NCBI GenBank assembly: GCA_020161245.1
Contig: JAIUOK010000012.1
Span: 1-64,000, forward strand
Length of the DNA stretch: 64,000 nt
Origin: Actinomycetota bacterium
GTDB lineage: Bacteria > Actinomycetota > Actinomycetes > S36-B12 > CAIYMF01
Direction: 5' to 3'
Made by a program: the position numbers and the translations under genes. This document shows positions 40,960 through 50,017 of this stretch, one piece after another. The notes under the pieces were generated by a model, which worked only from the letters and a program-made list of their open reading frames with translations, was not told the origin of the DNA and did not search any database. Position 1 is the stretch's first letter. Every line of letters starts with the position of its first letter.

Positions 40960-40989
40960 GGGGCCCCTCCAGATGGGAACGCGTCGGGG

Positions 40990-41481
40990 TCAGCCTGCCA
41001 CGTCGCCGGCCTGCGCGCGGGCGCGGTCCCGCGCGTCCGCGATGAGGGGCGCGAGCTCCCGCGGCCGCCGGGTCGACACGAGCCAGTACGGATGGGGGTC
41101 GTCCGCGTCGTCGACCTCGACCAGCAGCGACCAGCTGATCCAGCCGCGGATCGTCAGGTAGGCACGGGGATCGGCCTTGCGGCCGCGCGCCTCGCGGGTG
41201 CGCTCGGGATCGAGGACGGCGACGCGGCCGACGACGTCGAGCGGCAGACGGGCACGGCCCGCGCGCAGGACGCCGTGGCCGACGGAGACCACCGGCGTCG
41301 TCGCCAGCAGGACGGCGACGACCACGAGGGCGGACACCACGAACGCCGCGACGCCCGGGCCGGTGCCGAGGCGCCAGCCGTAGGCGACGCCGAGGACGAA
41401 CGACAGCACCAGCGCGACCACCCACAGCCATACCGGCGGGCCCAGCCGCTCCCGGTACAGGACGCCGTCGTCGGTCCTCAT
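40990..41481 (-). CDS. DUF3093 family membrane protein
   Basis: This 163-residue protein has two adjacent N-terminal membrane helices (VWLWVVALVLSFVLGVAYG and VAAFVVSALVVVAVLLA) and a cytosolic C-terminal part with WSLLVEVDDADDPHPYWLVSTRRPRELA, the diagnostic segment of DUF3093. Function unknown; the gene is conserved beside dut in many actinobacteria. ATG at 41481; the divergent thioesterase gene starts 53 bp away. Confidence 0.9.
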   Translation of the reverse strand: MRTDDGVLYRERLGPPVWLWVVALVLSFVLGVAYGWRLGTGPGVAAFVVSALVVVAVLLATTPVVSVGHGVLRAGRARLPLDVVGRVAVLDPERTREARGRKADPRAYLTIRGWISWSLLVEVDDADDPHPYWLVSTRRPRELAPLIADARDRARAQAGDVAG

Positions 41482-41520
41482 GCTCCGAGCCTGCCACGGG
41501 GCCGCAGGGACGCCTCCCGG

Positions 41521-41526
41521 TAGGGT
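41521..41526 (+). promoter_or_regulatory. -10 element of the thioesterase-dut operon (leaderless)
   Basis: TAGGGT ends seven bases before the GTG start at 41534, with no ribosome-binding site between. Confidence 0.5.
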
Positions 41527-41533
41527 CCGGCAC

Positions 41534-42145
41534 GTGACGAGCGACGCCGGCATCCCGGGCCGCGGCGGCCTCCTGCCCACCACGCCGCCGCCCGACGCGG
41601 TGCTGCCGGAGCGCAACCCCAGCGCTCCCGCGCCGGGACAGCCGATCCCCAGCCACTACAGCCGCTGCTACGTCTGCGGCGACGCCCACGAGATGGGCCT
41701 GGCGCTCCGCGTCGTGGCGGGGGAGGGGCTCTCGCTCACCGGCGAGTTCACCGTCACTGAGCACCACCAGGGAGCACCCGGCCTCGCCCACGGCGGGCTG
41801 CTGACCGCGGCGTTCGACGACGCCCTCGGCTCCCTCAACTGGCTGCTCACCGCCCCGGCGGTGACGGGGCGGCTCGAGACCGACTTCCGCCGCCCGGTGC
41901 CGGTCGGCTCGACCCTGCACATCCACGCCGAGGTCGTCGGGGTCAAGGGGCGCAAGGTGTTCACCCGCGCCGTCGGCCGTCTCGACAGCCCGGACGGACC
42001 GGTGGCGCTCACCGCGGCGGCCCTGTTCATCCAGGTGCCGATCGAGCACTTCACGACCCACGGCCGTGCCGAGGACGTCGAGCGGGCGCGGGCCGACCGC
42101 GCCGTCCAGCGCAGCGTCGCCAACCTGCCCGAGGTGAACCCGTGA
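41534..42145 (+). CDS. PaaI/HotDog-fold thioesterase family protein
   Basis: This 203-residue HotDog protein has [21 protein letters not shown], the family's active-site helix, with [21 protein letters not shown] following. An N-terminal extension carries a [14 protein letters not shown] segment with two Cys. It probably hydrolyses an acyl-CoA or similar thioester, substrate unknown. GTG start, probably leaderless. Its stop overlaps the dut start by four bases. Confidence 0.88.
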   Translation: MTSDAGIPGRGGLLPTTPPPDAVLPERNPSAPAPGQPIPSHYSRCYVCGDAHEMGLALRVVAGEGLSLTGEFTVTEHHQGAPGLAHGGLLTAAFDDALGSLNWLLTAPAVTGRLETDFRRPVPVGSTLHIHAEVVGVKGRKVFTRAVGRLDSPDGPVALTAAALFIQVPIEHFTTHGRAEDVERARADRAVQRSVANLPEVNP

Positions 42146-42606
42146 CCGGTGGCCCCGCCCGGCCGTCCAACGCCGTCGACGTCCTGCTGCAGCGCATCGA
42201 CCCCGGCGTCCCGGTCCCGGGGTACGCCCACCCCGGCGACGCCGGCGTCGACCTCGTCACCGCCGTCGACGCCGAGGTGGCGCCCGGCGAGCGGGTGCTG
42301 CTGCCCACCGGCATCGCCATCGCGCTGCCCGAGGGCTACGCCGCGCTGGTCCACCCGCGGTCCGGCCTGGCGGTGAAGTACGGCGTCTCGCTGGTCAACG
42401 CGCCCGGCACCGTCGACGCCGGCTACCGCGGCGAGATCCGGGTGTCGCTGATCAACCTCGACCCGCGCGACGCGGTGGTCCTGCGGCGCGGCGACCGGAT
42501 CGCCCAGCTGGTGATCCAGAAGGTCGAGCACGCCGTCTTCCACGAGGTCGAGCGCCTGCCCGGATCCGACCGCGGCGAGGGCGGCTTCGGGTCGTCGGGG
42601 CGCTGA
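42142..42606 (+). CDS. dut: dUTP pyrophosphatase
   Basis: This 154-residue trimeric enzyme hydrolyses dUTP to dUMP, keeping uracil out of DNA. All five motifs are seen: HPGDAGVDL (motif 1), [12 protein letters not shown] (2), [14 protein letters not shown] with the catalytic Asp and base-stacking Tyr (3), RGDRIAQLV (4) and the C-terminal [10 protein letters not shown] (5). GTG start overlaps the thioesterase stop. The DUF3710 gene follows on the same strand after 78 bp. Confidence 0.98.
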   Translation: MTGGPARPSNAVDVLLQRIDPGVPVPGYAHPGDAGVDLVTAVDAEVAPGERVLLPTGIAIALPEGYAALVHPRSGLAVKYGVSLVNAPGTVDAGYRGEIRVSLINLDPRDAVVLRRGDRIAQLVIQKVEHAVFHEVERLPGSDRGEGGFGSSGR

Positions 42607-42684
42607 ACCGGCGTCCGCGGGGCATAAGGTCGGAGCAGCGAGTACGAGCGGGGCAGGGGCCCCGCGCCAGCAGGAGGGATCCCG

Positions 42685-43425
42685 GTGTTCCGACGCCGCA
42701 AGGGTGCGCAGGGCGACGACGCCGTCGAGACCGACGTCGATGCCGTGGAGGAGCTCGACGCCGCCGATGACGACGAAGGCGACGCCGTCGAGGAGGCGCG
42801 GCCCGAGGTCGACCGCTCGGCCGGCCCGTTCGACGAGTCCGAGGCCCCCGACGACGGCCTGACCCGCCTCGACATCGGCGGCATGCGCGTGGCTGCCGCC
42901 GACGGCATGGAGCTGCGGCTCGACGTCGACCAGGCCTCGGAGTCGGTCATGGGCGTGACCGCCGTCCTCCAGGACTCCGCGCTGCAGCTGATGGCCTTCG
43001 CCGCTCCGCGCACCGAGGGCATCTGGGACGAGGTCCGCGGCGAGATCCGCCGCAGCCTCGCGGCCCAGGGCCCGGTCGAGGAGCTCGAGACCGAGTTCGG
43101 CACCGAGCTCCGCGCGACGCTGCCGGTCGAGGGCGGTGGAGCCGTCCAGCCGGTGCGCTTCGTGGGCATCGACGGCCCGCGCTGGTTCCTGCGCGGCCTG
43201 TTCAGCGGCCGCGCGGCGCGCGACCGCGAGGCCGCGGCGCCGCTCGAGGCGGTGCTGCGCGCGACGGTCGTCGTCCGCGGCGGCGACCCGATGGCGCCGG
43301 GCGACCAGATCCCGCTGCGCATCCCCACCGACGTTCCCGAGGGCCTCGACCGCACCGACGGCCCGGCCGAGCGGGCGCCGCTCACCATGCCCGAGCGCGG
43401 GCCGGAGATCACCGAGATCCGCTGA
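42685..43425 (+). CDS. DUF3710 family protein
   Basis: This 246-residue acidic soluble protein is the actinobacterial DUF3710 family, conserved downstream of dut. It starts FRRRKGAQGDDAVETDVDAVEELDAADDDEGD, a charged low-complexity stretch, then a folded part with AGPFDESEAPDDGLTRLDIGG-like and DGPRWFLRGLFSGRAA segments. Function unknown. GTG start follows AGGAGGG. Its 3' end overlaps the convergent hydrolase gene by 17 bp. Confidence 0.92.
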   Translation: MFRRRKGAQGDDAVETDVDAVEELDAADDDEGDAVEEARPEVDRSAGPFDESEAPDDGLTRLDIGGMRVAAADGMELRLDVDQASESVMGVTAVLQDSALQLMAFAAPRTEGIWDEVRGEIRRSLAAQGPVEELETEFGTELRATLPVEGGGAVQPVRFVGIDGPRWFLRGLFSGRAARDREAAAPLEAVLRATVVVRGGDPMAPGDQIPLRIPTDVPEGLDRTDGPAERAPLTMPERGPEITEIR

Positions 43426-44113
43426 GCAGCTCCCGCCCGACCCGGCCGAGCACGCCGGGCTCGGCCGCGGGCGCCAGCCGCGGCACGGTCGCCAGCACAG
43501 CCCCGGGGATGGCCTCGGCCCACTCGCGGGCCACGTCCTCGGGGTGCAGCGGGTCGTCGGCCAGCGCCACCACGGCGACGGCCGCGGCCCGCACGCGCGA
43601 CAGGTCCTCGGCCGACGGCGCCGGGCTCGCCGCCGCGAGCCGCAGCGCCCGTACGAGACCCGCGTCGTCGCCGTCGGACCACGACCGCTCCAGCTCGTGC
43701 AGCACCCAGTCGCCCGAGAGAGCGGGGTCGCTGCGCAGCCGTGCGAGCACCCGGGCCGACCCGTCGCGCTCGATCTCGTCCGCCGTCGCCGCCGTCAGCC
43801 CGGCGACGGCTCCCGGCGGGCCCGTCCACGCCGGCATCACCAGCAGCAGCGCGGGAGCCGTACCGCCCTGCTCGAGGGCCCAGCGGACGGCAGCGTGCGC
43901 GCCCAGCGAGATGCCGCCGACGATCGACACCGGCCGGCCCGCCCGCGCAGCCGCGGCCGCTGCCTCGTGGATCCGGTCGGCCACCCGCTCCACGCCATCG
44001 CGCGCGTCGACGGCGTCGACGGCGGCGGCCCCGAGGCAGGCCGGCGCGAGCAGGCCGCGCACGACAGCCGGGCGCGACCCGGCGCCATGGGCGAGGACGG
44101 CGGTCGAGGGCAC
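43409..44113 (-). CDS. Alpha/beta-hydrolase-like protein
   Basis: This 234-residue protein starts STAVLAHGAGSRP, the oxyanion loop of alpha/beta hydrolases. The nucleophile elbow is GGISLGAHAA, and a late ALADDPLHP supplies the acid position; a C-terminal His is not obvious. Activity is therefore uncertain. GTG start at 44113; a CAGGAT hexamer six bases before suggests a leaderless transcript. It overlaps the end of the convergent DUF3710 gene. Confidence 0.78.
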   Translation of the reverse strand: MPSTAVLAHGAGSRPAVVRGLLAPACLGAAAVDAVDARDGVERVADRIHEAAAAAARAGRPVSIVGGISLGAHAAVRWALEQGGTAPALLLVMPAWTGPPGAVAGLTAATADEIERDGSARVLARLRSDPALSGDWVLHELERSWSDGDDAGLVRALRLAAASPAPSAEDLSRVRAAAVAVVALADDPLHPEDVAREWAEAIPGAVLATVPRLAPAAEPGVLGRVGRELLSGSR

Positions 44114-44158
44114 GGGCGCATCCTGCCCTGTCGGGGATGCCCGGGGGAGCGCAGCGCT

Positions 44159-44164
44159 TACGCT
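44159..44164 (+). promoter_or_regulatory. -10 element of the OB-fold / DUF3159 operon (leaderless)
   Basis: TACGCT ends six bases before the GTG start at 44171. No ribosome-binding site is seen. Confidence 0.5.
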
Positions 44165-44170
44165 GGATGC

Positions 44171-44539
44171 GTGAGCACCAAGCAGGGCTTCCTGTCGCGA
44201 CTGCTGAAGTCGCAGACCGACCTCGACGCCGACCGCCTCCAGACCGAGGCGGAGGACAAGGGCGCCACTCTGGTCAAGGACTGCCAGGGCGGATGCGTGT
44301 CGACGGTGCAGGGGCGTCTCCGCTCGGTCACCCTGCGCCCGGTCGGCAAGGCCCCCGCGGTCGAGGCCGAGCTCTGGGACGGCAGCGGCCGCCTCACCCT
44401 CCTCTTCCTCGGCCGTCGTCGGATCCCGGGCATCACTCCGGGCCGCTCGATCGTGGTGCACGGGCGCGCGATCCTGCGCGACGGGTCGGCGGTCATGGTC
44501 AACCCGCGTTACGAGCTGCTCCCGGCCTCGGCCGAGTGA
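44171..44539 (+). CDS. OB-fold nucleic-acid-binding domain protein
   Basis: This 122-residue single-domain protein has the OB-fold pattern VSTVQGRLRSVTLRPVGKAPAVEAELWDGSGRLTLLFLGRRRIPGI. These proteins resemble the OB domain of RecG/Asp-tRNA synthetase and are conserved beside DUF3159 genes in actinobacteria; the ligand is unknown. GTG start is probably leaderless. Its stop overlaps the DUF3159 start by four bases, so the two proteins are made together. Confidence 0.88.
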   Translation: MSTKQGFLSRLLKSQTDLDADRLQTEAEDKGATLVKDCQGGCVSTVQGRLRSVTLRPVGKAPAVEAELWDGSGRLTLLFLGRRRIPGITPGRSIVVHGRAILRDGSAVMVNPRYELLPASAE

Positions 44540-45258
44540 GCGGCGTGCAGCGCGACGACGCGCCCGAGCCCGAGGGCTATCCCGAGGAGGATCTCGGCGC
44601 CAGCGGTCTCGAGGGCGGCAGCGGCCAGCCCGGCGACGCCACGACCGAGCAGCTCATGGCGAATGCGATCGGCGGCTGGCGCGGGCTCCTCGACGGATCG
44701 CTGCCGTCGGCGGTCTTCCTCGTGGGCTACATCGTGAGCGGCCAGCAGCTGCGGCCGGCCGTCATCGGTGCGGTCGCCGCGGGTCTGCTCATCGCGGTCC
44801 TGCGCATCGTCCGCAAGCAGTCGCTGCAGCAGGTGCTGTCGGGGTTCCTGGGCGTCGCGTTCTGCGCGTGGTTCGCCTCGCGCACCGGCAACGCCGAGGA
44901 CTACTACCTGCCGGGACTGCTCATCAACGCCGTCTACGGCACCGTGCTGGCGGTGTCGTGCCTCGTCGGCCACCCACTGCTCGGCTACGGCGTCGGAGCC
45001 GCTATCGGCGACGTCACGGGCTGGCGTTCCGTCCCGGAGCAGCGCCGCGCCTACGCGCTGGCGACGTGGTTCTTCGTCGCGGTGTTCGCTCTGCGCATCG
45101 TCGTGCAGCTGCCGCTCTACCTGGCCGGGTCCGTGGCGGCGCTGGGCACTGCGCGGCTGTTCATGGGCTGGCCGCTGTTCGCGCTGGCGGCCTTCCTGGC
45201 CTTCCGCGTGATCAGCACCGCACGGCGCGAGGCGCCCGTGCCCGCCCGCGAGGACTGA
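44536..45258 (+). CDS. DUF3159 family membrane protein
   Basis: This 240-residue protein has an acidic N-terminal 40 residues and then about six membrane helices (SAVFLVGYIVSG, AVIGAVAAGLLIAVLRIV, LSGFLGVAFCAWFAS, LPGLLINAVYGTVLAVSCLVG and two more). QRRAYALATWFFVAVFALRIVVQLPLYL is a family landmark. Function unknown. GTG start coupled to the OB-fold gene. It converges on the potassium-regulatory genes with a 29-bp gap. Confidence 0.9.
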   Translation: MSGVQRDDAPEPEGYPEEDLGASGLEGGSGQPGDATTEQLMANAIGGWRGLLDGSLPSAVFLVGYIVSGQQLRPAVIGAVAAGLLIAVLRIVRKQSLQQVLSGFLGVAFCAWFASRTGNAEDYYLPGLLINAVYGTVLAVSCLVGHPLLGYGVGAAIGDVTGWRSVPEQRRAYALATWFFVAVFALRIVVQLPLYLAGSVAALGTARLFMGWPLFALAAFLAFRVISTARREAPVPARED

Positions 45259-45287
45259 CCCGGGCTCGCTGCTGGCTCGTCCGCTCG

Positions 45288-45944
45288 CTAGTCGGCGAGC
45301 AGCTCCTCGAGCGCGGACTCCTGCTCGCTGCTCGACACGAACAGCAGCTCGTCGCCGGACTCGAGGGTGTCGTCGAGGCTGGGCGCGATGACCCGGGTGT
45401 CGCGGATGATGGCGACGAGCGCGGTGTCGACCGGCCAGGTGACGTCGCCGACGCGCGAGCCCACGACGGCCGCGTTGGCCGGCAGGGTCATCTCGACGAG
45501 GTTGGCGTTGCCCTGGCGGAAGGTGAACAGCCGCACCAGGTCGCCGATGCTGACCGCCTCCTCGACGAGGGCGGAGAGCATGCGCGGCGTCGACACCGCG
45601 ACGTCGACGCCCCAGGCCTCGTCGAACATCCACTCGTTCTTGGGGTGGTTCACGCGCGCGACGACGCGGGGGACGCCGTACTCGGTCTTGGCGAGCAGCG
45701 ACACCACGAGGTTGACCTTGTCGTCTCCGGTGGCGGCGATGAGCACCTGGCAGCCGGGGAGGTCGGCCTCGTCCAGGACGGCGATCTCGCAGGTGTCGCC
45801 GAGCAGCACCTCGGCGCCGGGCACGACGCCCTCGCGGCCCTTCTCGGGGTCCTTGTCGATGAGCAGCACCTGGTGGTAGTTGCTCAGCAGCTCGCGGGCG
45901 ATGGCGCGCCCGACCTTGCCGGCCCCGGCGATCGCGACCCTCAC
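45288..45944 (-). CDS. TrkA-family RCK potassium-uptake regulatory protein (second of pair)
   Basis: This 218-residue cytosolic protein has an N-terminal RCK_N Rossmann domain (AIAGAGKVGRAIARELL, with acidic IDKDPEK binding the ribose) and a C-terminal RCK_C domain (about 140-218). It senses NAD(H) or nucleotides and gates a potassium transporter. The GTG start overlaps the stop of its sister gene. Together they match the CeoB/CeoC pair of actinobacteria, here beside a KimA-like permease. Confidence 0.92.
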   Translation of the reverse strand: MRVAIAGAGKVGRAIARELLSNYHQVLLIDKDPEKGREGVVPGAEVLLGDTCEIAVLDEADLPGCQVLIAATGDDKVNLVVSLLAKTEYGVPRVVARVNHPKNEWMFDEAWGVDVAVSTPRMLSALVEEAVSIGDLVRLFTFRQGNANLVEMTLPANAAVVGSRVGDVTWPVDTALVAIIRDTRVIAPSLDDTLESGDELLFVSSSEQESALEELLAD

Positions 45945-46606
45945 TCCGCGCCTCCCGGTCCGCCGGCGAAGGCCGCCACGACCTCGGCGCGGCGCGCCGG
46001 GTCGAACAGCACGTGCAGGACGTCGTCGGCCTGGACGACGGTGTCGGCGTCGGGCAGCAGGCCCTCGCCGAACCGGCTGAGGTAGGCGATCCGGGCGCCG
46101 GACTCGCGCTCGAGGAGCGTCATCCGGTGCCCGACCCAGGCCTCGCCGGCGCGGACGATCGTCATGACGACCTTGCCGGAGCTGTCGCGCCACTCGTCGC
46201 CGACGGTCTCGGGGAGGATGCGGCCCAGGATCTGGCCGGTCTGCCAGGCCACGCTCGCGACCGTGGGGATGCCCAGGCGCTGGTAGACCTCGGCGCGGCG
46301 GGGGTCGTAGATGCGGGCGACGACGTTCTCGACGCCGAAGGTCTCGCGGGCGACGCGCGCGGCGAGGATGTTGGAGTTGTCGCCGCTGCTCACGGCAGCG
46401 AAGGCGTGGGCGCGCTCGATGCCCGCCTCGCGCAGCCGGTCGCGGTCGAATCCGATGCCCGTGATGGTGGTTCCGGAGAACGAGGAGTGCAGCTTGCGGA
46501 AGGAGCTGCTCTCCTGGTCGATGATGGCGACCGAGTGCCCCGCCTCGTCGAGGGTATGGGCGAGCGCCGACCCGACCCGGCCGCATCCCATGATGACCAC
46601 GTGCAC
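45941..46606 (-). CDS. TrkA-family RCK potassium-uptake regulatory protein (first of pair)
   Basis: This 221-residue RCK protein has VIMGCGRVGSALAHTLDEAGHSVAIID at the N-terminus and an RCK_C domain at the C-terminus. It differs from its partner in lacking the charged loop after the second strand. GTG start at 46606 lies eight bases after a TAGCGT hexamer. It is transcribed away from the permease gene; the 65-bp intergenic region holds both promoters. Confidence 0.92.
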   Translation of the reverse strand: MHVVIMGCGRVGSALAHTLDEAGHSVAIIDQESSSFRKLHSSFSGTTITGIGFDRDRLREAGIERAHAFAAVSSGDNSNILAARVARETFGVENVVARIYDPRRAEVYQRLGIPTVASVAWQTGQILGRILPETVGDEWRDSSGKVVMTIVRAGEAWVGHRMTLLERESGARIAYLSRFGEGLLPDADTVVQADDVLHVLFDPARRAEVVAAFAGGPGGAE

Positions 46607-46614
46607 GAACCGGA

Positions 46615-46620
46615 ACGCTA
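46615..46620 (-). promoter_or_regulatory. -10 element of the RCK gene pair
   Basis: TAGCGT on the minus strand ends eight bases before the GTG at 46606. Confidence 0.4.
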
Positions 46621-46657
46621 CACGGCGCACTGCCGGGCCCGCCGTGCGGTCGACGCG

Positions 46658-46663
46658 TATCGT
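46658..46663 (+). promoter_or_regulatory. -10 element of the KimA-like permease gene
   Basis: TATCGT ends eight bases before the GTG at 46672. No riboswitch-sized leader is possible in the 65-bp intergenic space. Confidence 0.4.
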
Positions 46664-46671
46664 GAGGCCAC

Positions 46672-48729
46672 GTGTCCAACGTGACGGGCTCCGCCAAGCG
46701 CCTGCTGGTCGGCCGTGCCCTCTCCAGCGAGCAGATGGGCGAGACCCTCCTGCCCAAGCGCATCGCGCTGCCCGTGTTCGCCTCGGACGCCCTCTCGTCC
46801 AACGCCTACGCCACCCAGGAGATCCTCCTGGTGCTCGCGCTGGGCGGCGCGACCATGTACGCCTACGCCCCGTGGGTCGCCGCGCTGGTGATCCTGGTGT
46901 ACCTGGTCGTCGTCCTGTCGTACCGGCAGAACGTCTACGCCTACCCGAGCGGCGGCGGCGACTACGAGGTCGTCACCACGAACCTCGGTCCGAAGGCCGG
47001 CGTGTTCGTGGCCAGCGCCCTGCTCGTCGACTACGTGCTCACGGTCGCGGTGTCGATCGCCGCGGCCGTCGCCAACCTCGCGTCCGCCTACCCGGTGATC
47101 GAGGAGCACAAGACGCAGTGGGCCGTCGGGTTCATCGTGCTCATCACGCTGATGAACCTGCGCGGCGTCCGCGAGTCCGGGCTCGCCTTCGCCATCCCGA
47201 CCTACGGCTTCATGGCGGGGATCTTCTTCATGCTCGGCAGCGCCCTGTGGCAGATCTCGCGCGGGGAGGTGCTGCGGGCGGAGAGCGCCGACTGGCAGGT
47301 CGTCCCTGAGCCGGGGTACGTCGGTCTCACCACGATCGCCCTGGTGTACCTCATCGCCAGGGCGTTCTCCTCCGGCACGACCGCGCTCACCGGCATCGAG
47401 GCGATCGCCAACGGCGTGCCGGCCTTCCGCAAGCCCAAGAGCCGCAACGCCGCCGTCACCCTCGCGATGCTCGGCGGCATCGCGATGACCATGTTCGCCG
47501 GCATCACCTGGCTCGCGCTCTACACCAAGGTGCAGGTGACCGAGTTCGACGAGGACCTGCTCGGCCTGCCCGACGGCCAGGCGCAGAAGACCGTCATCGC
47601 GCAGATCGCCGGGGCGGTGTTCGGCGACGGCACCTTCTGGTTCCTCTACATCTCCTTCGCGACGGCGCTCATCCTGGCGCTGGCGGCGAACACCGCCTTC
47701 AACGGCTTCCCGGTGCTCGGCTCGATCCTGGCGCGCGACGGCTACCTGCCCCGCCAGCTGCACACCCGCGGCGACCGGCTCGCTTTCAGCAACGGCATCC
47801 TCGTGCTGGCCAGCCTCGCGATCCTCCTGGTGATCATCTACCAGGCCGAGGTCACCAACCTCATCCAGCTCTACATCCTCGGCGTCTTCGTCTCGTTCAC
47901 GCTGAGCCAGCTCGGCATGATCCGGCACTGGAACCGCAACATGAGGGCAGGTGTCAGCGCCAGCGAGAAACGCAGGATGATGACGAGCCGCACGATCAAC
48001 GCCATCGGCTTCGTCATGACCGGCAGCGTGCTCGTGATCGTCCTGCTGACGAAGTTCACGCACGGCGCCTACATCGTCGTCGTCGCGATGCCCCTGATCT
48101 ACCTGCTCATGCAGTCGATCCGCAAGCACTACGACACCGTCAGCCTCGAGCTCGCCGCCGGCGACAACGAGCAGGTGACGCTGCCCGCGCGCGTGCACGC
48201 CGTCGTCCTCGTCTCGAAGGTGCACAAGCCCACGCTGCGCGCACTGGCCTTCGCCCGGGCTACGCGGCCGTCCACGCTCGAGGCGGTGACCGTCGACGTC
48301 GACACCGACAGCACCGAGCGGCTCTCCGCGGAGTGGGACCGCCGGCAGCTGCCGGTGCCGCTGCGGGTGCTCGAGTCGCCCTACCGCGAGGTGACGCGGC
48401 CGATCCTCGACCACGTCAAGAACCTCCGCCGCAGCAGCCCCCGTGACCTCGTGATCGTCTACGTGCCCGAGTACGTCGTGGGCCACTGGTGGGAGCAGCT
48501 GCTGCACAACCAGAGCGCGCTGCGGCTCAAGAGCCGGCTGCTCTTCCTGCCCGGCGTCATGGTGTGCGCCGTGCCCTGGCAGCTGATGTCCAGCGAGCTG
48601 GTGGCCGACCGGCCGGATCCGCTCGGGCCGGGGTCGGTCCGCCGCGGAGAGCCCACCGCCGAGATCCAGGAGGCGGTCGTGGCCGCCGAGATCGACGCCG
48701 AGGACGGCGTCGCGGGCCGACGGGGCTGA
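46672..48729 (+). CDS. KimA-like APC-superfamily potassium transporter
   Basis: This 685-residue protein has about 12 membrane helices and a C-terminal cytosolic domain of some 200 residues. Opening LPKRIALPVFASDALSSNAYATQEIL and central ARAFSSGTTALTGIEAIANGVPAFRKP are typical of the KimA (YdaO) subfamily, which imports potassium with protons. Annotation as amino-acid permease is common but less specific. It is divergent from two RCK regulators, consistent with a potassium locus. Its 3' end is two bases from the RNA methyltransferase gene. Confidence 0.86.
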   Translation: MSNVTGSAKRLLVGRALSSEQMGETLLPKRIALPVFASDALSSNAYATQEILLVLALGGATMYAYAPWVAALVILVYLVVVLSYRQNVYAYPSGGGDYEVVTTNLGPKAGVFVASALLVDYVLTVAVSIAAAVANLASAYPVIEEHKTQWAVGFIVLITLMNLRGVRESGLAFAIPTYGFMAGIFFMLGSALWQISRGEVLRAESADWQVVPEPGYVGLTTIALVYLIARAFSSGTTALTGIEAIANGVPAFRKPKSRNAAVTLAMLGGIAMTMFAGITWLALYTKVQVTEFDEDLLGLPDGQAQKTVIAQIAGAVFGDGTFWFLYISFATALILALAANTAFNGFPVLGSILARDGYLPRQLHTRGDRLAFSNGILVLASLAILLVIIYQAEVTNLIQLYILGVFVSFTLSQLGMIRHWNRNMRAGVSASEKRRMMTSRTINAIGFVMTGSVLVIVLLTKFTHGAYIVVVAMPLIYLLMQSIRKHYDTVSLELAAGDNEQVTLPARVHAVVLVSKVHKPTLRALAFARATRPSTLEAVTVDVDTDSTERLSAEWDRRQLPVPLRVLESPYREVTRPILDHVKNLRRSSPRDLVIVYVPEYVVGHWWEQLLHNQSALRLKSRLLFLPGVMVCAVPWQLMSSELVADRPDPLGPGSVRRGEPTAEIQEAVVAAEIDAEDGVAGRRG

Positions 48730-48731
48730 CG

Positions 48732-49979
48732 GTGCTGGAGAAGGGCGCCCGCGTCGTCGTCGACGTCGGGCCGGTGGCGCACGGCGGCCACTGCGTCGCG
48801 CGGCACGAGGGCCAGGTGCTCTTCGTGCGCCATGCGCTGCCCGGCGAGCGGGTCGAGGCCGTGGTGACCGAGGTCGGTCGCAAGGGCCGCTGGGTGCGCG
48901 CCGACGCCGTGTCCGTCGTCCAGGCGTCCGCCGACCGCGTGGTGCCGCCGTGCCCGCACGCCGGCCCGGGGCGCTGCGGCGGGTGCGACTGGCAGCACGC
49001 CTCGCTGCCCGGCCAGCGCGCGCTCAAGGCGGCCGTGCTGCGCGAGCAGCTCGCCCGGCTCGGCGGTGTCGACGAGATCGACGGGGTGCCGCTCGAGGAC
49101 GCGGTGAAGGTGGACGCCGTGCCCGGCGACCGCGACGGGCTGGCCTGGCGCACCCGCGTGCGCTACGCGGTCGACGCCTCGGGGCGCGCCGGCTTCCACC
49201 GCCACCGGTCGCACGCCGTGGAGCCCGTCGAGCACTGCCTGCTCGTCACCGACGACGTCCAGGGCACCGGCACCACCCTGCAGCAGTGGCAGGGCGCCGA
49301 CGCGGTCTCGGCAGTGGCGTCGTCCGGCGGCGACCGCGCCGTGGTCGTCGACCCGGCATCGCTCGCCTCGACGCTGCCGCGCGAGATCAACGTGCCGGGG
49401 CTGCGCGGGCGCGGCTGGGTGCGCGAGCAGGCCGCCGGCCGCGACTGGCGAGTGCGGGCCGACGGCTTCTGGCAGGTGCACCCCGGTGCCGCCGGCACCC
49501 TCGTCGCCGCGGTCCGCGACGCGCTCGACCCGCAGCCGGGCGAGACGCTGCTCGACCTGTACTGCGGCGTGGGCCTGTTCGCCGGAGCCCTCGCGCCGCT
49601 CCTCGACGGCGCGCGCGTCGACGCCGTGGAGTTCGGCATCGCGGCCTGCGCCGACGCGCGCCGCAACCTGCACGACCTGCCGGAGGTTCGCATCCACGCC
49701 GACGACGTCGCGCGCTGGCTGAGACGCCCCGATGCGCCCGACTCCGCCGACCTCGTCGTGCTCGACCCGCCCCGCTCGGGCGCGGGCGCCGATGTCATGG
49801 ACGCCGTGCTCGACCGCGCGCCTCGGGCCATCGCCTACGTGGCCTGCGACCCCGCTGCGCTCGGGCGCGACGTCGGCCACGCCCGCGCCGCCGGCTGGCG
49901 CCTGGCCTCGGTGCGGGGCTTCGACCTGTTCCCGATGACCCACCACCTCGAGGCCGTCGCCCTGCTCGTGCCCGGGTGA
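48732..49979 (+). CDS. TRAM-domain RNA (uracil-5-)-methyltransferase
   Basis: This 415-residue SAM-dependent enzyme has an N-terminal TRAM domain (1-60). Iron-sulfur Cys lie in PCPHAGPGRCGGCDWQH and later EHCLL. The SAM-binding motif is LLDLYCGVGLFAGAL, LDPPRSG and the catalytic Cys in VACDPAAL follow. It methylates U in rRNA or tRNA, like RlmD/TrmA; which one is not determined. The GTG start is two bases past the permease stop, indicating coupling. Confidence 0.92.
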   Translation: MLEKGARVVVDVGPVAHGGHCVARHEGQVLFVRHALPGERVEAVVTEVGRKGRWVRADAVSVVQASADRVVPPCPHAGPGRCGGCDWQHASLPGQRALKAAVLREQLARLGGVDEIDGVPLEDAVKVDAVPGDRDGLAWRTRVRYAVDASGRAGFHRHRSHAVEPVEHCLLVTDDVQGTGTTLQQWQGADAVSAVASSGGDRAVVVDPASLASTLPREINVPGLRGRGWVREQAAGRDWRVRADGFWQVHPGAAGTLVAAVRDALDPQPGETLLDLYCGVGLFAGALAPLLDGARVDAVEFGIAACADARRNLHDLPEVRIHADDVARWLRRPDAPDSADLVVLDPPRSGAGADVMDAVLDRAPRAIAYVACDPAALGRDVGHARAAGWRLASVRGFDLFPMTHHLEAVALLVPG

Positions 49980-50005
49980 GCCTTCCGGACCGCCCCGCCG
50001 TTCCG

Positions 50006-50011
50006 TACGGT
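50006..50011 (+). promoter_or_regulatory. -10 element of the glyoxalase-like gene (leaderless)
   Basis: TACGGT ends six bases before the ATG at 50018, with no ribosome-binding site between. Confidence 0.5.
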
Positions 50012-50017
50012 CGAACC

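Noticed and set aside
46607-46671. A c-di-AMP riboswitch upstream of the KimA-like gene.
   Set aside because: Only 65 bp separates the divergent genes, and both starts look leaderless, leaving no room for a ydaO riboswitch.
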